DNA of 64,000 bases from contig NZ_CAIT01000007.1 in the NCBI RefSeq assembly GCF_000296815.2, positions 62,001 through 126,000 of the forward strand, in the 5' to 3' direction. Origin of the DNA: Fibrisoma limi BUZ 3 (GTDB taxonomy: Bacteria; Bacteroidota; Bacteroidia; Cytophagales; Spirosomataceae). Positions 50,590 through 59,525 of the stretch are shown here, piece by piece. Position 1 is the stretch's first letter, and each line of letters starts with the position of its first letter. The position numbers and the translations under genes are program-made. Below the pieces are notes generated by a model that saw only the letters and a list, made by a program, of their open reading frames with translations, made no database searches and had not been told where the DNA came from.

Positions 50590-50979
50590 CTACTGCTCAT
50601 ATAGTTCGAGGGGCAGGCCGTCGGGATCGGCGAAGAAGGTGAAGCGCCGACCCGTATGCACATCAACCCGGATCGGCTCCGTAATGACGGCATGACCGGT
50701 CAAATGCGCTACAGCGGCATCCAGGTCTGCAACGGCGAAGGCCAGATGACGTAGTCCGACGGCTTCGGGCCGCGACGGGCGTTTCGGTGGATCAGGAAAA
50801 GAGAACAGCTCTATCTGATAACGATCGTTAACAGCCAGATCCAGTTTATAGGATTGCCGTTCAGCCCGGTACACCTCCTGCAAAACCGTTAGGCCAAGAA
50901 CCTCAGTATAGAACCGCTTCGAAACGGCATAATCCGAACAAATAATGGCAATGTGGTGAATGGCGGATAAAGTAAGCAT
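50590..50979 (-). CDS. VOC/glyoxalase family protein, YaeR-like
   Basis: 129 residues, one VOC module pair: IHHIAIICSDYAVSKRFYTEVLGL at the N-terminus, YQIELFSFPDPPKRPSRPEAVGLRHLAFAV in the middle and FADPDGLPLELYEQ at the C-terminus. Metal ligands His (HHIA), Glu (IELF), His (LRHLAF) and Glu (LELYE) are all present. The PPKRPSRPEA loop is characteristic of the YaeR group. Substrate unknown. Confidence 0.88.
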   Translation of the reverse strand: MLTLSAIHHIAIICSDYAVSKRFYTEVLGLTVLQEVYRAERQSYKLDLAVNDRYQIELFSFPDPPKRPSRPEAVGLRHLAFAVADLDAAVAHLTGHAVITEPIRVDVHTGRRFTFFADPDGLPLELYEQ

Positions 50980-50984
50980 ATGGA

Positions 50985-51194
50985 TCAGGGAACAGAGATC
51001 GTATCAGCCGCGAGCGTATCCACCTGAGTTCCGTCGACTTCGGTGACCGGGCCCTCGCCCGGCAGCGCTCGTTCGACCTGTTTACGCCGGTTCCAGGGGG
51101 CGGTTGTCCGGCGGGCCATGTCGATGGCAAACAGCGCTACGATGGTCGTAAAGACGATGAAGACAATGATGAATATACGTCGGTTACGGTTCAT
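50985..51194 (-). CDS. Small single-pass membrane protein, unknown
   Basis: 69 residues: basic N-terminus MNRNRR, TM segment IFIIVFIVFTTIVALFAIDMA, and a polar outer part. Its stop is 5 nt before the VOC gene and its start is 1 nt after the SixA-like stop, so the three probably form an operon. Confidence 0.6.
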   Translation of the reverse strand: MNRNRRIFIIVFIVFTTIVALFAIDMARRTTAPWNRRKQVERALPGEGPVTEVDGTQVDTLAADTISVP

Positions 51195-51195
51195 A

Positions 51196-51699
51196 CTACT
51201 CGTTACTTAATTGTTTGGGAGCCATCTGAAAATCAATGTGGCCCGTTCGCCCCGAGACTTCCGCCCAGTTCAGATCCTCGAAGCGCACCGCCACTACGGC
51301 ACCTTTGCTCATGGACCCCACGTTCTGATGCGTCAGGAACTCCGCAAAATACGACACGTCGGGATTGTGCCCCACGATAAAGGCCGTCGTGCACGTATCG
51401 GGCAGGGCATTCACCGCGGCCAGATACGCCTTTGGGCCACCATCGAAAAGATCCGGGTCCTGACGAATCTGGTCAACGTCGTAACCAATCTGCTCGGCAA
51501 CGACCCGTGCCGTATCGCGGGCGCGGGGGGCTGTGCTGCTAACGATACAATCGGCCCGAACCGAGCGCTCTTTTAAATACCGTCCGATGCGGGCAGCCGC
51601 AATTATTCCCTCGGGTATTAACTCACGGTCATGATCCCGCTGAAAGCTAGCCCGGTCTTCCGCCTTGGCGTGACGAACGATGTAGAGTGTTCGTTGCAT
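51196..51699 (-). CDS. sixA: Phosphohistidine phosphatase SixA-like
   Basis: 167 residues. LYIVRHAKAE at the N-terminus (RHxK/E motif; nucleophile His), SSTAPRARDTARVVAE with the conserved Arg, and VGHNPDVSYF with the second His. The RHAKA form and small size are typical for SixA, which dephosphorylates phosphohistidine in signalling proteins. First gene of a three-gene set on the - strand. Confidence 0.85.
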   Translation of the reverse strand: MQRTLYIVRHAKAEDRASFQRDHDRELIPEGIIAAARIGRYLKERSVRADCIVSSTAPRARDTARVVAEQIGYDVDQIRQDPDLFDGGPKAYLAAVNALPDTCTTAFIVGHNPDVSYFAEFLTHQNVGSMSKGAVVAVRFEDLNWAEVSGRTGHIDFQMAPKQLSNE

Positions 51700-51750
51700 G
51701 AAATTCGCTTAATTTGTAGCCCATAAATGGACCATATCCTAAAAAGATTG

Positions 51751-51758
51751 CAAATCTA
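51751..51758 (-). promoter_or_regulatory. -7 element of the sixA-like promoter
   Basis: TAGATTTG on the - strand (TAnnTTTG consensus), about 50 nt before the ATG at 51699. A convincing -33 TTTG is not visible. Confidence 0.5.
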
Positions 51759-51885
51759 ATGACTTGTTGAAGGATAGTGAAACACCCTTTGAACAAAACA
51801 GTATTTGTAAAAGATGGTTTATTTTGATGATTCAACTACTTACTAAGTATAAATACTAAGCGGCTGTTGGAGTGCGCGCGGAGCT

Positions 51886-52317
51886 ATGCGATTTCAAGGT
51901 GAAAATTGTACATTATCGTTCGGACTTACGTTCGAGGGTGAAACGGTCTGGCTAAACGCAACGGTTTGGCCGCAGCGTCAGCCATTGCATGACGTTCATC
52001 AGCCACATCCACGCCTTCGTTTCAGCACTCAGTTGCCTCAGAAAGACATTCTTCAGCTTCAGCAGTGGCTAACTTCCAACTCGGAGGAGCCGTTGCATTT
52101 TACCGATCCCATTCGGCTGGTCCGGCGCGTCAGGAATCCCGAACACGACGATACTATTCGGCTCGAACTGGATTACTACTTACAACCTGAGCCAGCCTGG
52201 TGGGATTGGGAGATATCATTTCCACTCAAAATACGGCTGGAGATGCGCCCGGCAGAATTTAAGTACCTAACCAACGCGCTGAACCGCGAAAACTGGTCAA
52301 GGGACCTGACCTGGTAA
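51886..52317 (+). CDS. Hypothetical protein
   Basis: 143 residues (MRFQGENCTLSFGLTFEGETVWLNATVWPQRQ...), beta-rich in the first half, Trp-rich, ending ALNRENWSRDLTW. No family recognised. The sequence is host-like in composition and the reading frame is clean, so probably real. The preceding 186-bp gap holds the divergent sixA promoter and little else. Confidence 0.55.
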   Translation: MRFQGENCTLSFGLTFEGETVWLNATVWPQRQPLHDVHQPHPRLRFSTQLPQKDILQLQQWLTSNSEEPLHFTDPIRLVRRVRNPEHDDTIRLELDYYLQPEPAWWDWEISFPLKIRLEMRPAEFKYLTNALNRENWSRDLTW

Positions 52318-52484
52318 CCCGACGTGTTTAAGTTTCAGGAAGCTGGGATTAGACAAACAGTGGGGTTTGCCACCCTATGATGCAATTTATGTATATACGT
52401 CGAAAAGGGCTGTTTTGTCGAAGGAAGGGTTAAACAAATACCCGGCACATTTCGCAACTATCTCGACGATTCCAAGCACTTTTG

Positions 52485-52492
52485 TACCTTTG
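52485..52492 (+). promoter_or_regulatory. -7 element of the asnS promoter
   Basis: TACCTTTG matches TAnnTTTG exactly, 32 nt before the asnS ATG. The -33 region is not clear. Confidence 0.55.
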
Positions 52493-52523
52493 CCCCACCA
52501 AAACCATCCGGTAGCCAGTTGGC

Positions 52524-53990
52524 ATGAGTTATTTACCGATACAGCAACTTCTTCAAGCTACCCCAGGCACAGACGTGACCGTCAAAGGCTGGGTCCGCAC
52601 CAAGCGCGAAAGCAAAAACGCCGTTTTTATCGCCATCAACGACGGCTCTACCATCAATACCATTCAGGCTGTTGCCGAAGCCGGCCAGTTGCCGGACGAT
52701 CTGCTCAGACAGATCACGACCGGTGCCTGTGTGGCCATAACGGGTCAGCTCGTCGAATCCATCGGCTCCGGCCAGAATGTAGAGGTCAAGATCAATGACG
52801 TAACGGTCTATGGCCCCGCTGACCCGGATAAATATCCGCTGCAGCCCAAGCGCCACTCCCTGGAGTTTCTGCGGGAGATCGCTCACCTGCGCCCTCGCAC
52901 CAACACGTTCAGTGCAATACTGCGCGTTCGGCATGCGCTGGCTTTTGCCGTTCACAAGTATTTTAACGACAACGGGTTTTATTACCTCAACACCCCCATC
53001 ATCACGGCCTCCGATGCAGAAGGTGCCGGGGAAATGTTCCGCGTGACGACCCTCGACCCCCTGAACCCACCCCGTACCGACGATGGTAAAGTCGACTATA
53101 GTGAGGATTTCTTCGGGCGCGAAACCAACCTGACCGTATCGGGTCAGTTGGAAGGCGAACTGGGGGCGCTGGCATTAGGCAAAATTTACACTTTTGGGCC
53201 GACGTTCCGGGCGGAGAACTCCAATACCACCCGCCACCTCGCCGAGTTCTGGATGATCGAGCCGGAAATGGCTTTCCATGAACTGGAAGACAACATGAAC
53301 CTGGCCGAGGATTTTGTCAGGAGCGTTATTCGCTACGCCCTCGACCACTGCGCCGACGACCTGGCCTTCCTGGACAACCGACTGAAAGAGGAGGAGAAGA
53401 CTAAAAAGAAAGAAGAACAGAGCGAACTGAGCCTGATCGAAAAACTACGGTTTGTGGTTGATAACCAGTTTGAACGACTGACCTATACCGAAGCCGTCGA
53501 CATCCTGATCAACTCAAAACCGGCCAAAAAAGGGCAGTTTCAGTACGAAGTGACGTGGGGCATCGACCTTCAATCGGAGCATGAACGGTATCTGGTAGAG
53601 CGCCATTTCAAAAAACCGGTGATTCTGACCAACTACCCCCGCGCGATCAAGGCGTTCTACATGAAGCAGGACAACGCTCCCGCAACCAACAGCCGGGGCG
53701 AGGTTTTCGGCCCGACCGTCCGGGCGATGGACGTACTGTTCCCGGGAATCGGCGAAATCATCGGCGGCTCCCAGCGGGAAGACGACTTCGACAAACTCGT
53801 TGCCCGGATGAACGAAGTAGGTATTGAGCCTGAAGCCCTCTGGTGGTACCTTGATACGCGCCGGTTCGGCTCAGCCCCTCACGCCGGGTTTGGTCTTGGC
53901 TTCGAACGGCTGGTTCAGTTCGTGACCGGCATGGGTAACATCCGCGACGTTATTCCGTTCCCGCGGGCTCCGAAATCCGCCGAATTCTAA
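52524..53990 (+). CDS. asnS: Asparagine--tRNA ligase
   Basis: 488 residues, including the N-terminal OB-fold ([25 protein letters not shown]). Class II motifs: [24 protein letters not shown] (motif 2) and [27 protein letters not shown] (motif 3). The [13 protein letters not shown] and AEFWMIEPE segments place it with AsnRS rather than AspRS. A charged insert ([12 protein letters not shown]) near residue 290 is common in Bacteroidota AsnRS. Confidence 0.97.
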   Translation: MSYLPIQQLLQATPGTDVTVKGWVRTKRESKNAVFIAINDGSTINTIQAVAEAGQLPDDLLRQITTGACVAITGQLVESIGSGQNVEVKINDVTVYGPADPDKYPLQPKRHSLEFLREIAHLRPRTNTFSAILRVRHALAFAVHKYFNDNGFYYLNTPIITASDAEGAGEMFRVTTLDPLNPPRTDDGKVDYSEDFFGRETNLTVSGQLEGELGALALGKIYTFGPTFRAENSNTTRHLAEFWMIEPEMAFHELEDNMNLAEDFVRSVIRYALDHCADDLAFLDNRLKEEEKTKKKEEQSELSLIEKLRFVVDNQFERLTYTEAVDILINSKPAKKGQFQYEVTWGIDLQSEHERYLVERHFKKPVILTNYPRAIKAFYMKQDNAPATNSRGEVFGPTVRAMDVLFPGIGEIIGGSQREDDFDKLVARMNEVGIEPEALWWYLDTRRFGSAPHAGFGLGFERLVQFVTGMGNIRDVIPFPRAPKSAEF

Positions 53991-54075
53991 CAGGATATAC
54001 GGTATTCGGTTTTCGGTGGCTGGCACCCGCCTTCTCCCGAAAATTGAGTACCGTATCCTGAAAACCGTAAACCGA
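53991..54075. repeat. Interspersed GTTTTCGGT repeat, copy 2
   Basis: CAGGATATACGGTATTCGG...TTTTCGGT at 53991-54017 is imperfectly complementary to GAGTACCGTATCCTG...AAAACCG at 54047-54067. It lies between asnS and nuoH and is related to the inverted repeats at 48865 and 57282. Confidence 0.6.
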
Positions 54076-54090
54076 CCATCGGTAGACCGC

Positions 54091-55176
54091 ATGATTCCTC
54101 TGCTCATTTTCCTGGCAATGGTTCCCGGCTTTGTGGTCGTGGGGGTATACCTCGAGCGCAAAGTATCGGCGTTTATACAGGACCGTCTGGGACCGATGGA
54201 AGTAGGTAAATACGGTTTGCTCCAGTTATTTGCCGACCTGCTGAAGCTGCTTCAGAAAGAGGACATCGTTCCGACAGCCGCCGACCGACGCCTGTTTTTG
54301 CTGGCTCCTGCTGTCATTTTTGCCTCCGTGTTTGCGGGCTTTGCCGTGTTGCCCTTATCACCCGATTTGCAGGGTTCCGGCGCTGCAGTGGGCGTTTTCT
54401 ACCTGATGGCGGTCGTTTCGTTCGACGTAGTTGGCATTCTGATGGCCGGCTGGGGGTCAAACAACAAGTATTCGCTGTTCGGGGCGATGCGATCGGTTGC
54501 CCAGATCATCTCCTACGAGATTCCGCTCGGGCTGACCATTTTATGCGCCGTCATGATCTGCCAGACGCTCAACCTACAGGAAATCAGCTTTCAGCAGGGT
54601 ATCTACACCTACGAGCCTAACTACCTGTTTGGCATTCAGGCGCTTGGTATCGAGGTAACCGAATGGGGTGGCATTTTTAGCTGGAACATTCTACGCAATC
54701 CGTTCCTGCTGGTAGCATACGTCATCTTTTTCATCTGCACACTGGCCGAGTCTAACCGCGCTCCGTTCGACCTCCCCGAAGGCGAATCAGAAATCGTGGC
54801 CGGCTATCATACCGAGTATTCCGGCATGCGCTTCGCTCTGCTGTACCTCTCCGAATACGGTATGATGCTGTTGGTATCGTTTCTGGGGGCCATCCTGTTC
54901 CTCGGCAGCTGGAACACGCCCCTGCCCAATCTGGGTCCTATCCGCCTGGCCGACTGGACCAGTGGCGAACCCGGAACCGTCTGGGGCTACGTAACGGGCG
55001 TTTTCTGGCTGCTATCGAAAGCACTTTTTGCGGTTTTGCTCCAGATGTGGGTCCGCTGGACATTCCCACGGGTTCGGGTCGATCAGATGATGTTCCTCTG
55101 CTGGAAAGTTTTAACCCCGGCCGGCTTACTGCTGTTGTTGCTATCGGGGGTCTGGCGGCTGCTGATGGTGTCCTGA
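54091..55176 (+). CDS. nuoH: NADH-quinone oxidoreductase subunit H
   Basis: 361 residues from ATG 54091; the frame continues upstream to 54016 but that part is the repeat. Eight hydrophobic segments and the family's hallmarks: YLERKVSAFIQDRLGPMEVGKYGLLQLFADLLKLLQKED, IAESNRAPFDLPEGESEIVAGYHTEYSGMRF-like (LAESNRAPFDLPE) and VRWTFPRVRVDQMM. Complex I membrane arm subunit next to the quinone site. No other nuo gene is in the window, so it stands apart from any nuo operon. Confidence 0.95.
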   Translation: MIPLLIFLAMVPGFVVVGVYLERKVSAFIQDRLGPMEVGKYGLLQLFADLLKLLQKEDIVPTAADRRLFLLAPAVIFASVFAGFAVLPLSPDLQGSGAAVGVFYLMAVVSFDVVGILMAGWGSNNKYSLFGAMRSVAQIISYEIPLGLTILCAVMICQTLNLQEISFQQGIYTYEPNYLFGIQALGIEVTEWGGIFSWNILRNPFLLVAYVIFFICTLAESNRAPFDLPEGESEIVAGYHTEYSGMRFALLYLSEYGMMLLVSFLGAILFLGSWNTPLPNLGPIRLADWTSGEPGTVWGYVTGVFWLLSKALFAVLLQMWVRWTFPRVRVDQMMFLCWKVLTPAGLLLLLLSGVWRLLMVS

Positions 55177-55182
55177 TTCCAG

Positions 55183-55213
55183 TTTGTCTCCCTAAAACAA
55201 ATTAGTACCTTTA
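55183..55213 (+). promoter_or_regulatory. Promoter of the PAP2-like gene
   Basis: TTTG (55183-55186), 19-nt spacer, TACCTTTA (55206-55213): the Bacteroidota TTTG-N19-TAnnTTTG layout with one mismatch, 20 nt before the ATG at 55234. Confidence 0.7.
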
Positions 55214-55233
55214 CGGTCTTTTTTAGGTACAAA

Positions 55234-55923
55234 ATGGGGATTCTACATCCTGGTGAAAAAGAGGATATAGCCTGGCGGGTAGCCCGGCAATCGGCGGCTT
55301 TCCGCAAAAAACTGGTCATAGGCATCGTCGCTTTGGTGCTTTTACTGATTGCCTTTCCTTTCTTTTTTCAGTCCATTGAGCAGCATACCGGCCCCGTCCT
55401 GAACGATTGGGTACTTAGTCAACTGCCCGCCCGGGACATGTCCCTGCCAATCTTCCTGATTATCTGGTCAACGGGTTTTCTGCTGTTGATTCGGGCCCGG
55501 CACAGCCCGGTCATTTTCATGACCTTCGTTTACAGTTACGTCGTAGTCAGCCTGTCGCGCATGGTAAGCATCAGTCTGGTTCCACTGAATCCGCCGGAGG
55601 GCCTAATTCCGCTTATCGATCCGCTCAGCAACGCGTTCTACGGCCGGACGTTCATCACCAAAGACCTGTTCTACTCGGGGCATACCTCCACAATTTTTCT
55701 GATGTTTTTATGCCTGCGCCGGCGAGGTGACAAGTTGTTTGCTTTGGCCGGTTCATTTGCGGTTGGCCTTTTGCTGTTGATACAACATATACACTATACC
55801 GTCGATGTGCTGGCAGCCCCCTTGCTGACGTATCTGTTCTACCGGATAGCGAAACGCATAGCGTTATCAAAGTGGTACAATGGCGTACCGGTTCAGTCAC
55901 CAAAAAATTCAACTGCAACGTAA
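55234..55923 (+). CDS. PAP2/sphingomyelin-synthase-like lipid phosphatase
   Basis: 229 residues, about six TM segments. DLFYSGHTSTIFLMFLCL with its His, and HIHYTVDVLAAP (His and Asp), are the catalytic elements of the PAP2_C (sphingomyelin synthase-type) group, facing the periplasm. Plausible roles are phosphatidate/sphingolipid phosphatase or phosphotransferase; Bacteroidota make sphingolipids, which makes the second possible. Its own promoter is visible. Confidence 0.75.
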   Translation: MGILHPGEKEDIAWRVARQSAAFRKKLVIGIVALVLLLIAFPFFFQSIEQHTGPVLNDWVLSQLPARDMSLPIFLIIWSTGFLLLIRARHSPVIFMTFVYSYVVVSLSRMVSISLVPLNPPEGLIPLIDPLSNAFYGRTFITKDLFYSGHTSTIFLMFLCLRRRGDKLFALAGSFAVGLLLLIQHIHYTVDVLAAPLLTYLFYRIAKRIALSKWYNGVPVQSPKNSTAT

Positions 55924-56462
55924 GAAGCCGGCTATTCTCCCTGTTTTTAAATCTACATTTGACAATCTTTTCGAGTAGACGAAGAAAGCAGGATTAGTTA
56001 GTACGTAACATTCGCTTAACAAATACAAACGATCGAACATGCCAGCAGATCTTAAATTCTGTGGGAGTTGTAGTTTTTTAAAAGTTATTAAGACCGTTTA
56101 CGAAAAAGATAGGCTCATTTGTATCCAGCCGCTTTTCTTTGTCAGTTCTATTAAAAATTGTATTTCGCACAACATCCGTTCCGCCTATGGTACGGATGGG
56201 TACATTGTGAATGTCGAACGAATTGGCAGAGTCCGCAGCGCAGTTAGTTAACAATTCCTTAAAACAAAACCACATGAAGAAACAGCCTCGTACCGCAAGA
56301 AAGCCATCTGATTAAAGTACCATTAATTAAAAGCCTGCTAGATGGAGCAAACAGCCTAATTTTAGTAGATTTGGCGCAGCCCATTAGTAACCAATTCTTT
56401 CAATCATTCAGCTTATTGCCGGGCTGTTGGTCCGCACAACGGTCCGACCACCGATAACCAGT
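55924..56462. other. Long intergenic stretch with short ORFs
   Basis: About 540 bp without a clear conserved gene. It contains TACATTTG at 55954-55961 and TAGATTTG at 56366-56373 (both -7-like on the + strand; the second may serve the dioxygenase gene), a doubtful 70-residue ORF at 56039-56251 and a 34-residue ORF at 56211-56315. It could be a degraded gene or a regulatory RNA region. Confidence 0.4.
56211..56315 (+). CDS. 34-residue basic peptide ORF, uncertain
   Basis: MSNELAESAAQLVNNSLKQN then a basic tail (KKQPRTARKPSD). An internal ATG follows an AAAACCAC context typical of Bacteroidota starts. The leader-plus-basic-core look is suggestive of a small peptide, but no homology can be claimed and it may be a remnant. 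Confidence 0.25.
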   Translation: MSNELAESAAQLVNNSLKQNHMKKQPRTARKPSD

Positions 56463-57278
56463 ATGAGAAAATTAAACTGCCCGCATTTTACTTTAGGAGA
56501 ATCACTAACGCCCGACCAACGTGATTTTTTTAATAGGCATGGCGTCATTATTTTCCGCAATTTCATTAATCCCGAAACGGTTCAGTTATTCATTAGGGAA
56601 GTTGACCGAATTGAAAAACAGTGGTTAGCCGAAGGTCGTGATAAGGTGAATGGCGTCCCCCTGAAATTTGGTCAGGATGAAGCAGGCGACAAGCTTATCC
56701 AGCGAATGTGCTTTCTGTCGCAGTACAGCGATGCCTTACACGAGTTCCTGCAGGACCCTCGCCTTCAGACTGTGGTTGACCTATTGCACCCCTACGAAGG
56801 TCGTATTGGCGAGATCGAAAAAGATGGGTTGATCCTGAATCACTACGTTCGGACACCTAACAGCAAATTTTCGCAAATGGGCTGGCACACCGATAGCCCA
56901 CGCGACATCTTCCTGGGTCAGCGCATTATGCCCATGCTGAACGTTGGTATTCACCTGAATTCGACGCCGTTCGAAAGCGGTGGCCTGCGGGTAATTCCGG
57001 GTACGCACAAGCAGGGCTTATTCCGGATGCTGTTCCGCAAACGGTATTTTGTTGATAACAACCCCGACAAGGACGAAGTTGGTTTTGATATCAACGCCGG
57101 CGACCTGACCGTTCATGATGGGCGTTTGTGGCACCGGGCGCAACAATCGCCCTATTTTGGGGAGGCAAGCCGCCGTCGGGTCATGTACGTGCCGGTCGTG
57201 ACGGGTAAATATATGCCCAAGGATGAGAACAGCAAAACGCCGTTCTACCACCGCTTTATTTCTAAAGTTAACATTTAA
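56463..57278 (+). CDS. Phytanoyl-CoA dioxygenase (PhyH) family protein
   Basis: 271 residues from ATG 56463 (a TTG at 56427 is also in frame). Fe(II)/2-oxoglutarate oxygenase core: GWHTDSPRD supplies the HxD, GDLTVHDGRLWHRAQQS the distal His, and SRRRVMY the 2-oxoglutarate Arg. FESGGLRVIPGTHKQGLF is the usual PhyH segment. It would hydroxylate an unknown small substrate. It lies alone between the intergenic stretch and an inverted repeat. Confidence 0.85.
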   Translation: MRKLNCPHFTLGESLTPDQRDFFNRHGVIIFRNFINPETVQLFIREVDRIEKQWLAEGRDKVNGVPLKFGQDEAGDKLIQRMCFLSQYSDALHEFLQDPRLQTVVDLLHPYEGRIGEIEKDGLILNHYVRTPNSKFSQMGWHTDSPRDIFLGQRIMPMLNVGIHLNSTPFESGGLRVIPGTHKQGLFRMLFRKRYFVDNNPDKDEVGFDINAGDLTVHDGRLWHRAQQSPYFGEASRRRVMYVPVVTGKYMPKDENSKTPFYHRFISKVNI

Positions 57279-57281
57279 CGT

Positions 57282-57337
57282 GTTTTCGGTTTACTGTTTT
57301 CGGTAGAAGTACGAACCGAAAACAGTAAACCGAAAAC
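57282..57337. repeat. Perfect 23-bp inverted repeat, GTTTTCGGT family, copy 3
   Basis: Left arm 57282-57304 (GTTTTCGGTTTACTGTTTTC + GGT), 10-nt loop AGAAGTACGA, right arm 57315-57337 exactly complementary. Each arm holds GTTTTCGGT twice around TTACT. It fills the gap between the dioxygenase and SDR genes. Confidence 0.85.
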
Positions 57338-57346
57338 TATCCTTCC

Positions 57347-58120
57347 ATGCCCTACGCGCTTATCACGGGAGCCAGCAAAGGCATTGGTCTGTCCATTGCC
57401 GAAGAGCTTGCCCGTCGGAAATACAACGTCCTGCTCATTGCCCGGTCGGCATCCCTGCTCCAGCAACTGGCGCAACGCCTAACGGCTACCTACGGCGTTC
57501 AGGCTGATTTTCTCTCCGTTGATCTGGCTACGTCCGGCGCTGCCCAGCAGATTTTCGACTGGTGTAGCGAGCGCTCCTACACGGTTCAGCTATTGGTCAA
57601 CAACGCAGGCTACGGCCTGAGCGGCTCATTCGACAGCTATACGGACGCTGAACATGCCGACATGATGACCGTCAACATGACGGCCCTGGTGCAATTGTGC
57701 CGGTTATTTCTGCCACAGCTTAAGCAGCAGCCCCGCGCCTACATTCTGAACATTGGTAGTTCAGCGGCCTACCAGGCTGTGCCCCTGTTGAGTGTCTACG
57801 CAGCCTCGAAAGCGTTTGTCGTTAGTTTTAGCCGGGGCCTGCGGCAGGAACTCCGCCGAACATCAGTTTCCGTTACGTGTATTTCGCCCGGTGCAACCGA
57901 CACAGAATTCGTCAACCGGGCTCAGATTGGTGAAAAAGGCCGAAAAGCTGCCCAGCAAGTTCACATGACCCCAGCCGATGTAGCCCGCATGGCTGTTGAC
58001 GCTACCCTGGCTGGAAAAGCGGAGGTGATAACCGGTTTTATCAATAAACTGGGGGCATTTGCAGCCTGGCTCCTGCCAAAAGGGTTTGTTGAGCGAACCG
58101 CGGGAAGCATCTACGAATAA
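57347..58120 (+). CDS. Short-chain dehydrogenase/reductase
   Basis: 257 residues. Cofactor motif TGASKGIG (7-14), LVNNAGYG, catalytic Ser in NIGSSAA and YAASK (Tyr, Lys), then SPGATDTEF. The Arg at the end of beta-2 (IARS) suggests NADPH. The C-terminal KLGAFAAWLLPKGFVERTAG is typical of the DltE/YqjQ-like SDR group. Substrate unknown. Confidence 0.9.
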   Translation: MPYALITGASKGIGLSIAEELARRKYNVLLIARSASLLQQLAQRLTATYGVQADFLSVDLATSGAAQQIFDWCSERSYTVQLLVNNAGYGLSGSFDSYTDAEHADMMTVNMTALVQLCRLFLPQLKQQPRAYILNIGSSAAYQAVPLLSVYAASKAFVVSFSRGLRQELRRTSVSVTCISPGATDTEFVNRAQIGEKGRKAAQQVHMTPADVARMAVDATLAGKAEVITGFINKLGAFAAWLLPKGFVERTAGSIYE

Positions 58121-58182
58121 CATGCGGCACTTTATTTGCACCGATGCCGTTGTAATGCAAGCAGAGTACTTATCTCATACGC

Positions 58183-59448
58183 ATGTTATTTTCTGAATTA
58201 CCCCTGATTTCACCCATTCTGACAGCCCTCTCCGAAGAAGGTTATACGAATCCAACCCCCATACAGGAGCAAGCCATACCGCCCCTGCTAAGCCGCCGGG
58301 ACCTGCTTGGCTGTGCTCAGACGGGCACCGGTAAGACGGCTGCCTTTGCCATCCCTATCCTTCAGTTGCTGCACGAAGACCGTAAGCAACAACAAGGTCC
58401 GCGACGCATTCGGGCGCTCATTCTTACGCCCACCCGCGAATTAGCCATTCAGATCGGCGAGAGCTTTGCGGCTTATGGCCGCCACCTCAACGTTCGTCAT
58501 ACAGTGATCTTCGGTGGTGTTTCGCAGCACGCACAAGTCAACGCGCTTAAATCGGGTATCGATGTGCTGATTGCCACACCGGGGCGCCTGCTCGATTTGA
58601 TGAACCAGGGATTCATTTCCCTGCGTAACATCGATCTGTTTGTGCTCGACGAGGCCGACCGGATGCTCGACATGGGTTTTATTCACGACGTCAAGAAAGT
58701 GATTGTTAAACTGCCTACGCAGCGACAATCGCTGTTTTTCTCGGCAACGATGCCACCCGACGTAGCGAAACTGGCCGATTCCATCCTGAATAAGCCGGTT
58801 AAGGTAGAAGTGACGCCGGTTTCCTCCACGGCCGATACCATTCAGCAGTCGGTGTATTTTGTAGATAAAAACGACAAGCGCAAACTGCTGGTGCATGTCC
58901 TGAATGACAAGCGCATTGCATCGGCGCTGGTTTTTGCCCGCACGAAACACGGCGCTGACAAGGTTGCCAAAGACCTGGTGAAAGCTGGTATCAAGGCAGA
59001 AGCCATTCACGGCAACAAATCGCAGAATGCCCGGCAACGCGCCCTGAGTAATTTCAAGTCGCGGCAAACCCGCGTGCTGGTCGCGACGGACATTGCTGCC
59101 CGGGGCATCGACGTAGAGGAGTTGTCGCACGTGATTAACTATGAACTACCGAACGTACCGGAAACCTACGTTCACCGCATTGGCCGGACTGGCCGCGCCG
59201 GTCACAATGGCATCGCTCTGTCATTCTGCGATGCAGAAGAAACCGCTTACCTGAAAGACATTCACAAACTGATCGGTAAGCACGTACCGGTGGTCAATGA
59301 CCATCCTTATCCATTGGATTCAGCCGCGGCTGCGGTAGCGACTCCAGCTCCGAAAGTCGTGAACAAACCTGTTTCTGGGCGGCCAGGACCAGCAAACGGT
59401 TCAAACCGACGTACCAGTAACCGAAATCGATTCAAACGGCCGAACTAA
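58183..59448 (+). CDS. rhlE: DEAD-box RNA helicase, RhlE-like
   Basis: 421 residues. Q motif ([10 protein letters not shown]), [21 protein letters not shown] in [16 protein letters not shown] in FFSATMPP, then [14 protein letters not shown] and HRIGRTGR. The [13 protein letters not shown] and short basic C-terminal tail ([19 protein letters not shown]) place it in the RhlE group. It unwinds RNA in ribosome maturation or cold adaptation. Followed by a strong terminator. Confidence 0.93.
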   Translation: MLFSELPLISPILTALSEEGYTNPTPIQEQAIPPLLSRRDLLGCAQTGTGKTAAFAIPILQLLHEDRKQQQGPRRIRALILTPTRELAIQIGESFAAYGRHLNVRHTVIFGGVSQHAQVNALKSGIDVLIATPGRLLDLMNQGFISLRNIDLFVLDEADRMLDMGFIHDVKKVIVKLPTQRQSLFFSATMPPDVAKLADSILNKPVKVEVTPVSSTADTIQQSVYFVDKNDKRKLLVHVLNDKRIASALVFARTKHGADKVAKDLVKAGIKAEAIHGNKSQNARQRALSNFKSRQTRVLVATDIAARGIDVEELSHVINYELPNVPETYVHRIGRTGRAGHNGIALSFCDAEETAYLKDIHKLIGKHVPVVNDHPYPLDSAAAAVATPAPKVVNKPVSGRPGPANGSNRRTSNRNRFKRPN

Positions 59449-59478
59449 AGCTGAGCCAGTCCCTTTATAATTGCTACG

Positions 59479-59519
59479 TCCCGGCCAGGCCGACACCATA
59501 GTGGTCGGTCTGGCCGGGA
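59479..59519. terminator. Bidirectional terminator hairpin
   Basis: TCCCGGCCAGGCCGACACC and GGTCGGTCTGGCCGGGA form a long stem with a short loop between the convergent helicase and cyclase genes. T-runs are weak on both sides. Confidence 0.75.
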
Positions 59520-59525
59520 GGTAGG

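Noticed and set aside
56039-56251. 70-codon + strand ORF after the PAP2 gene
   Set aside because: Starts plausibly but shows no domain and mixed composition; kept only as part of the described intergenic stretch.
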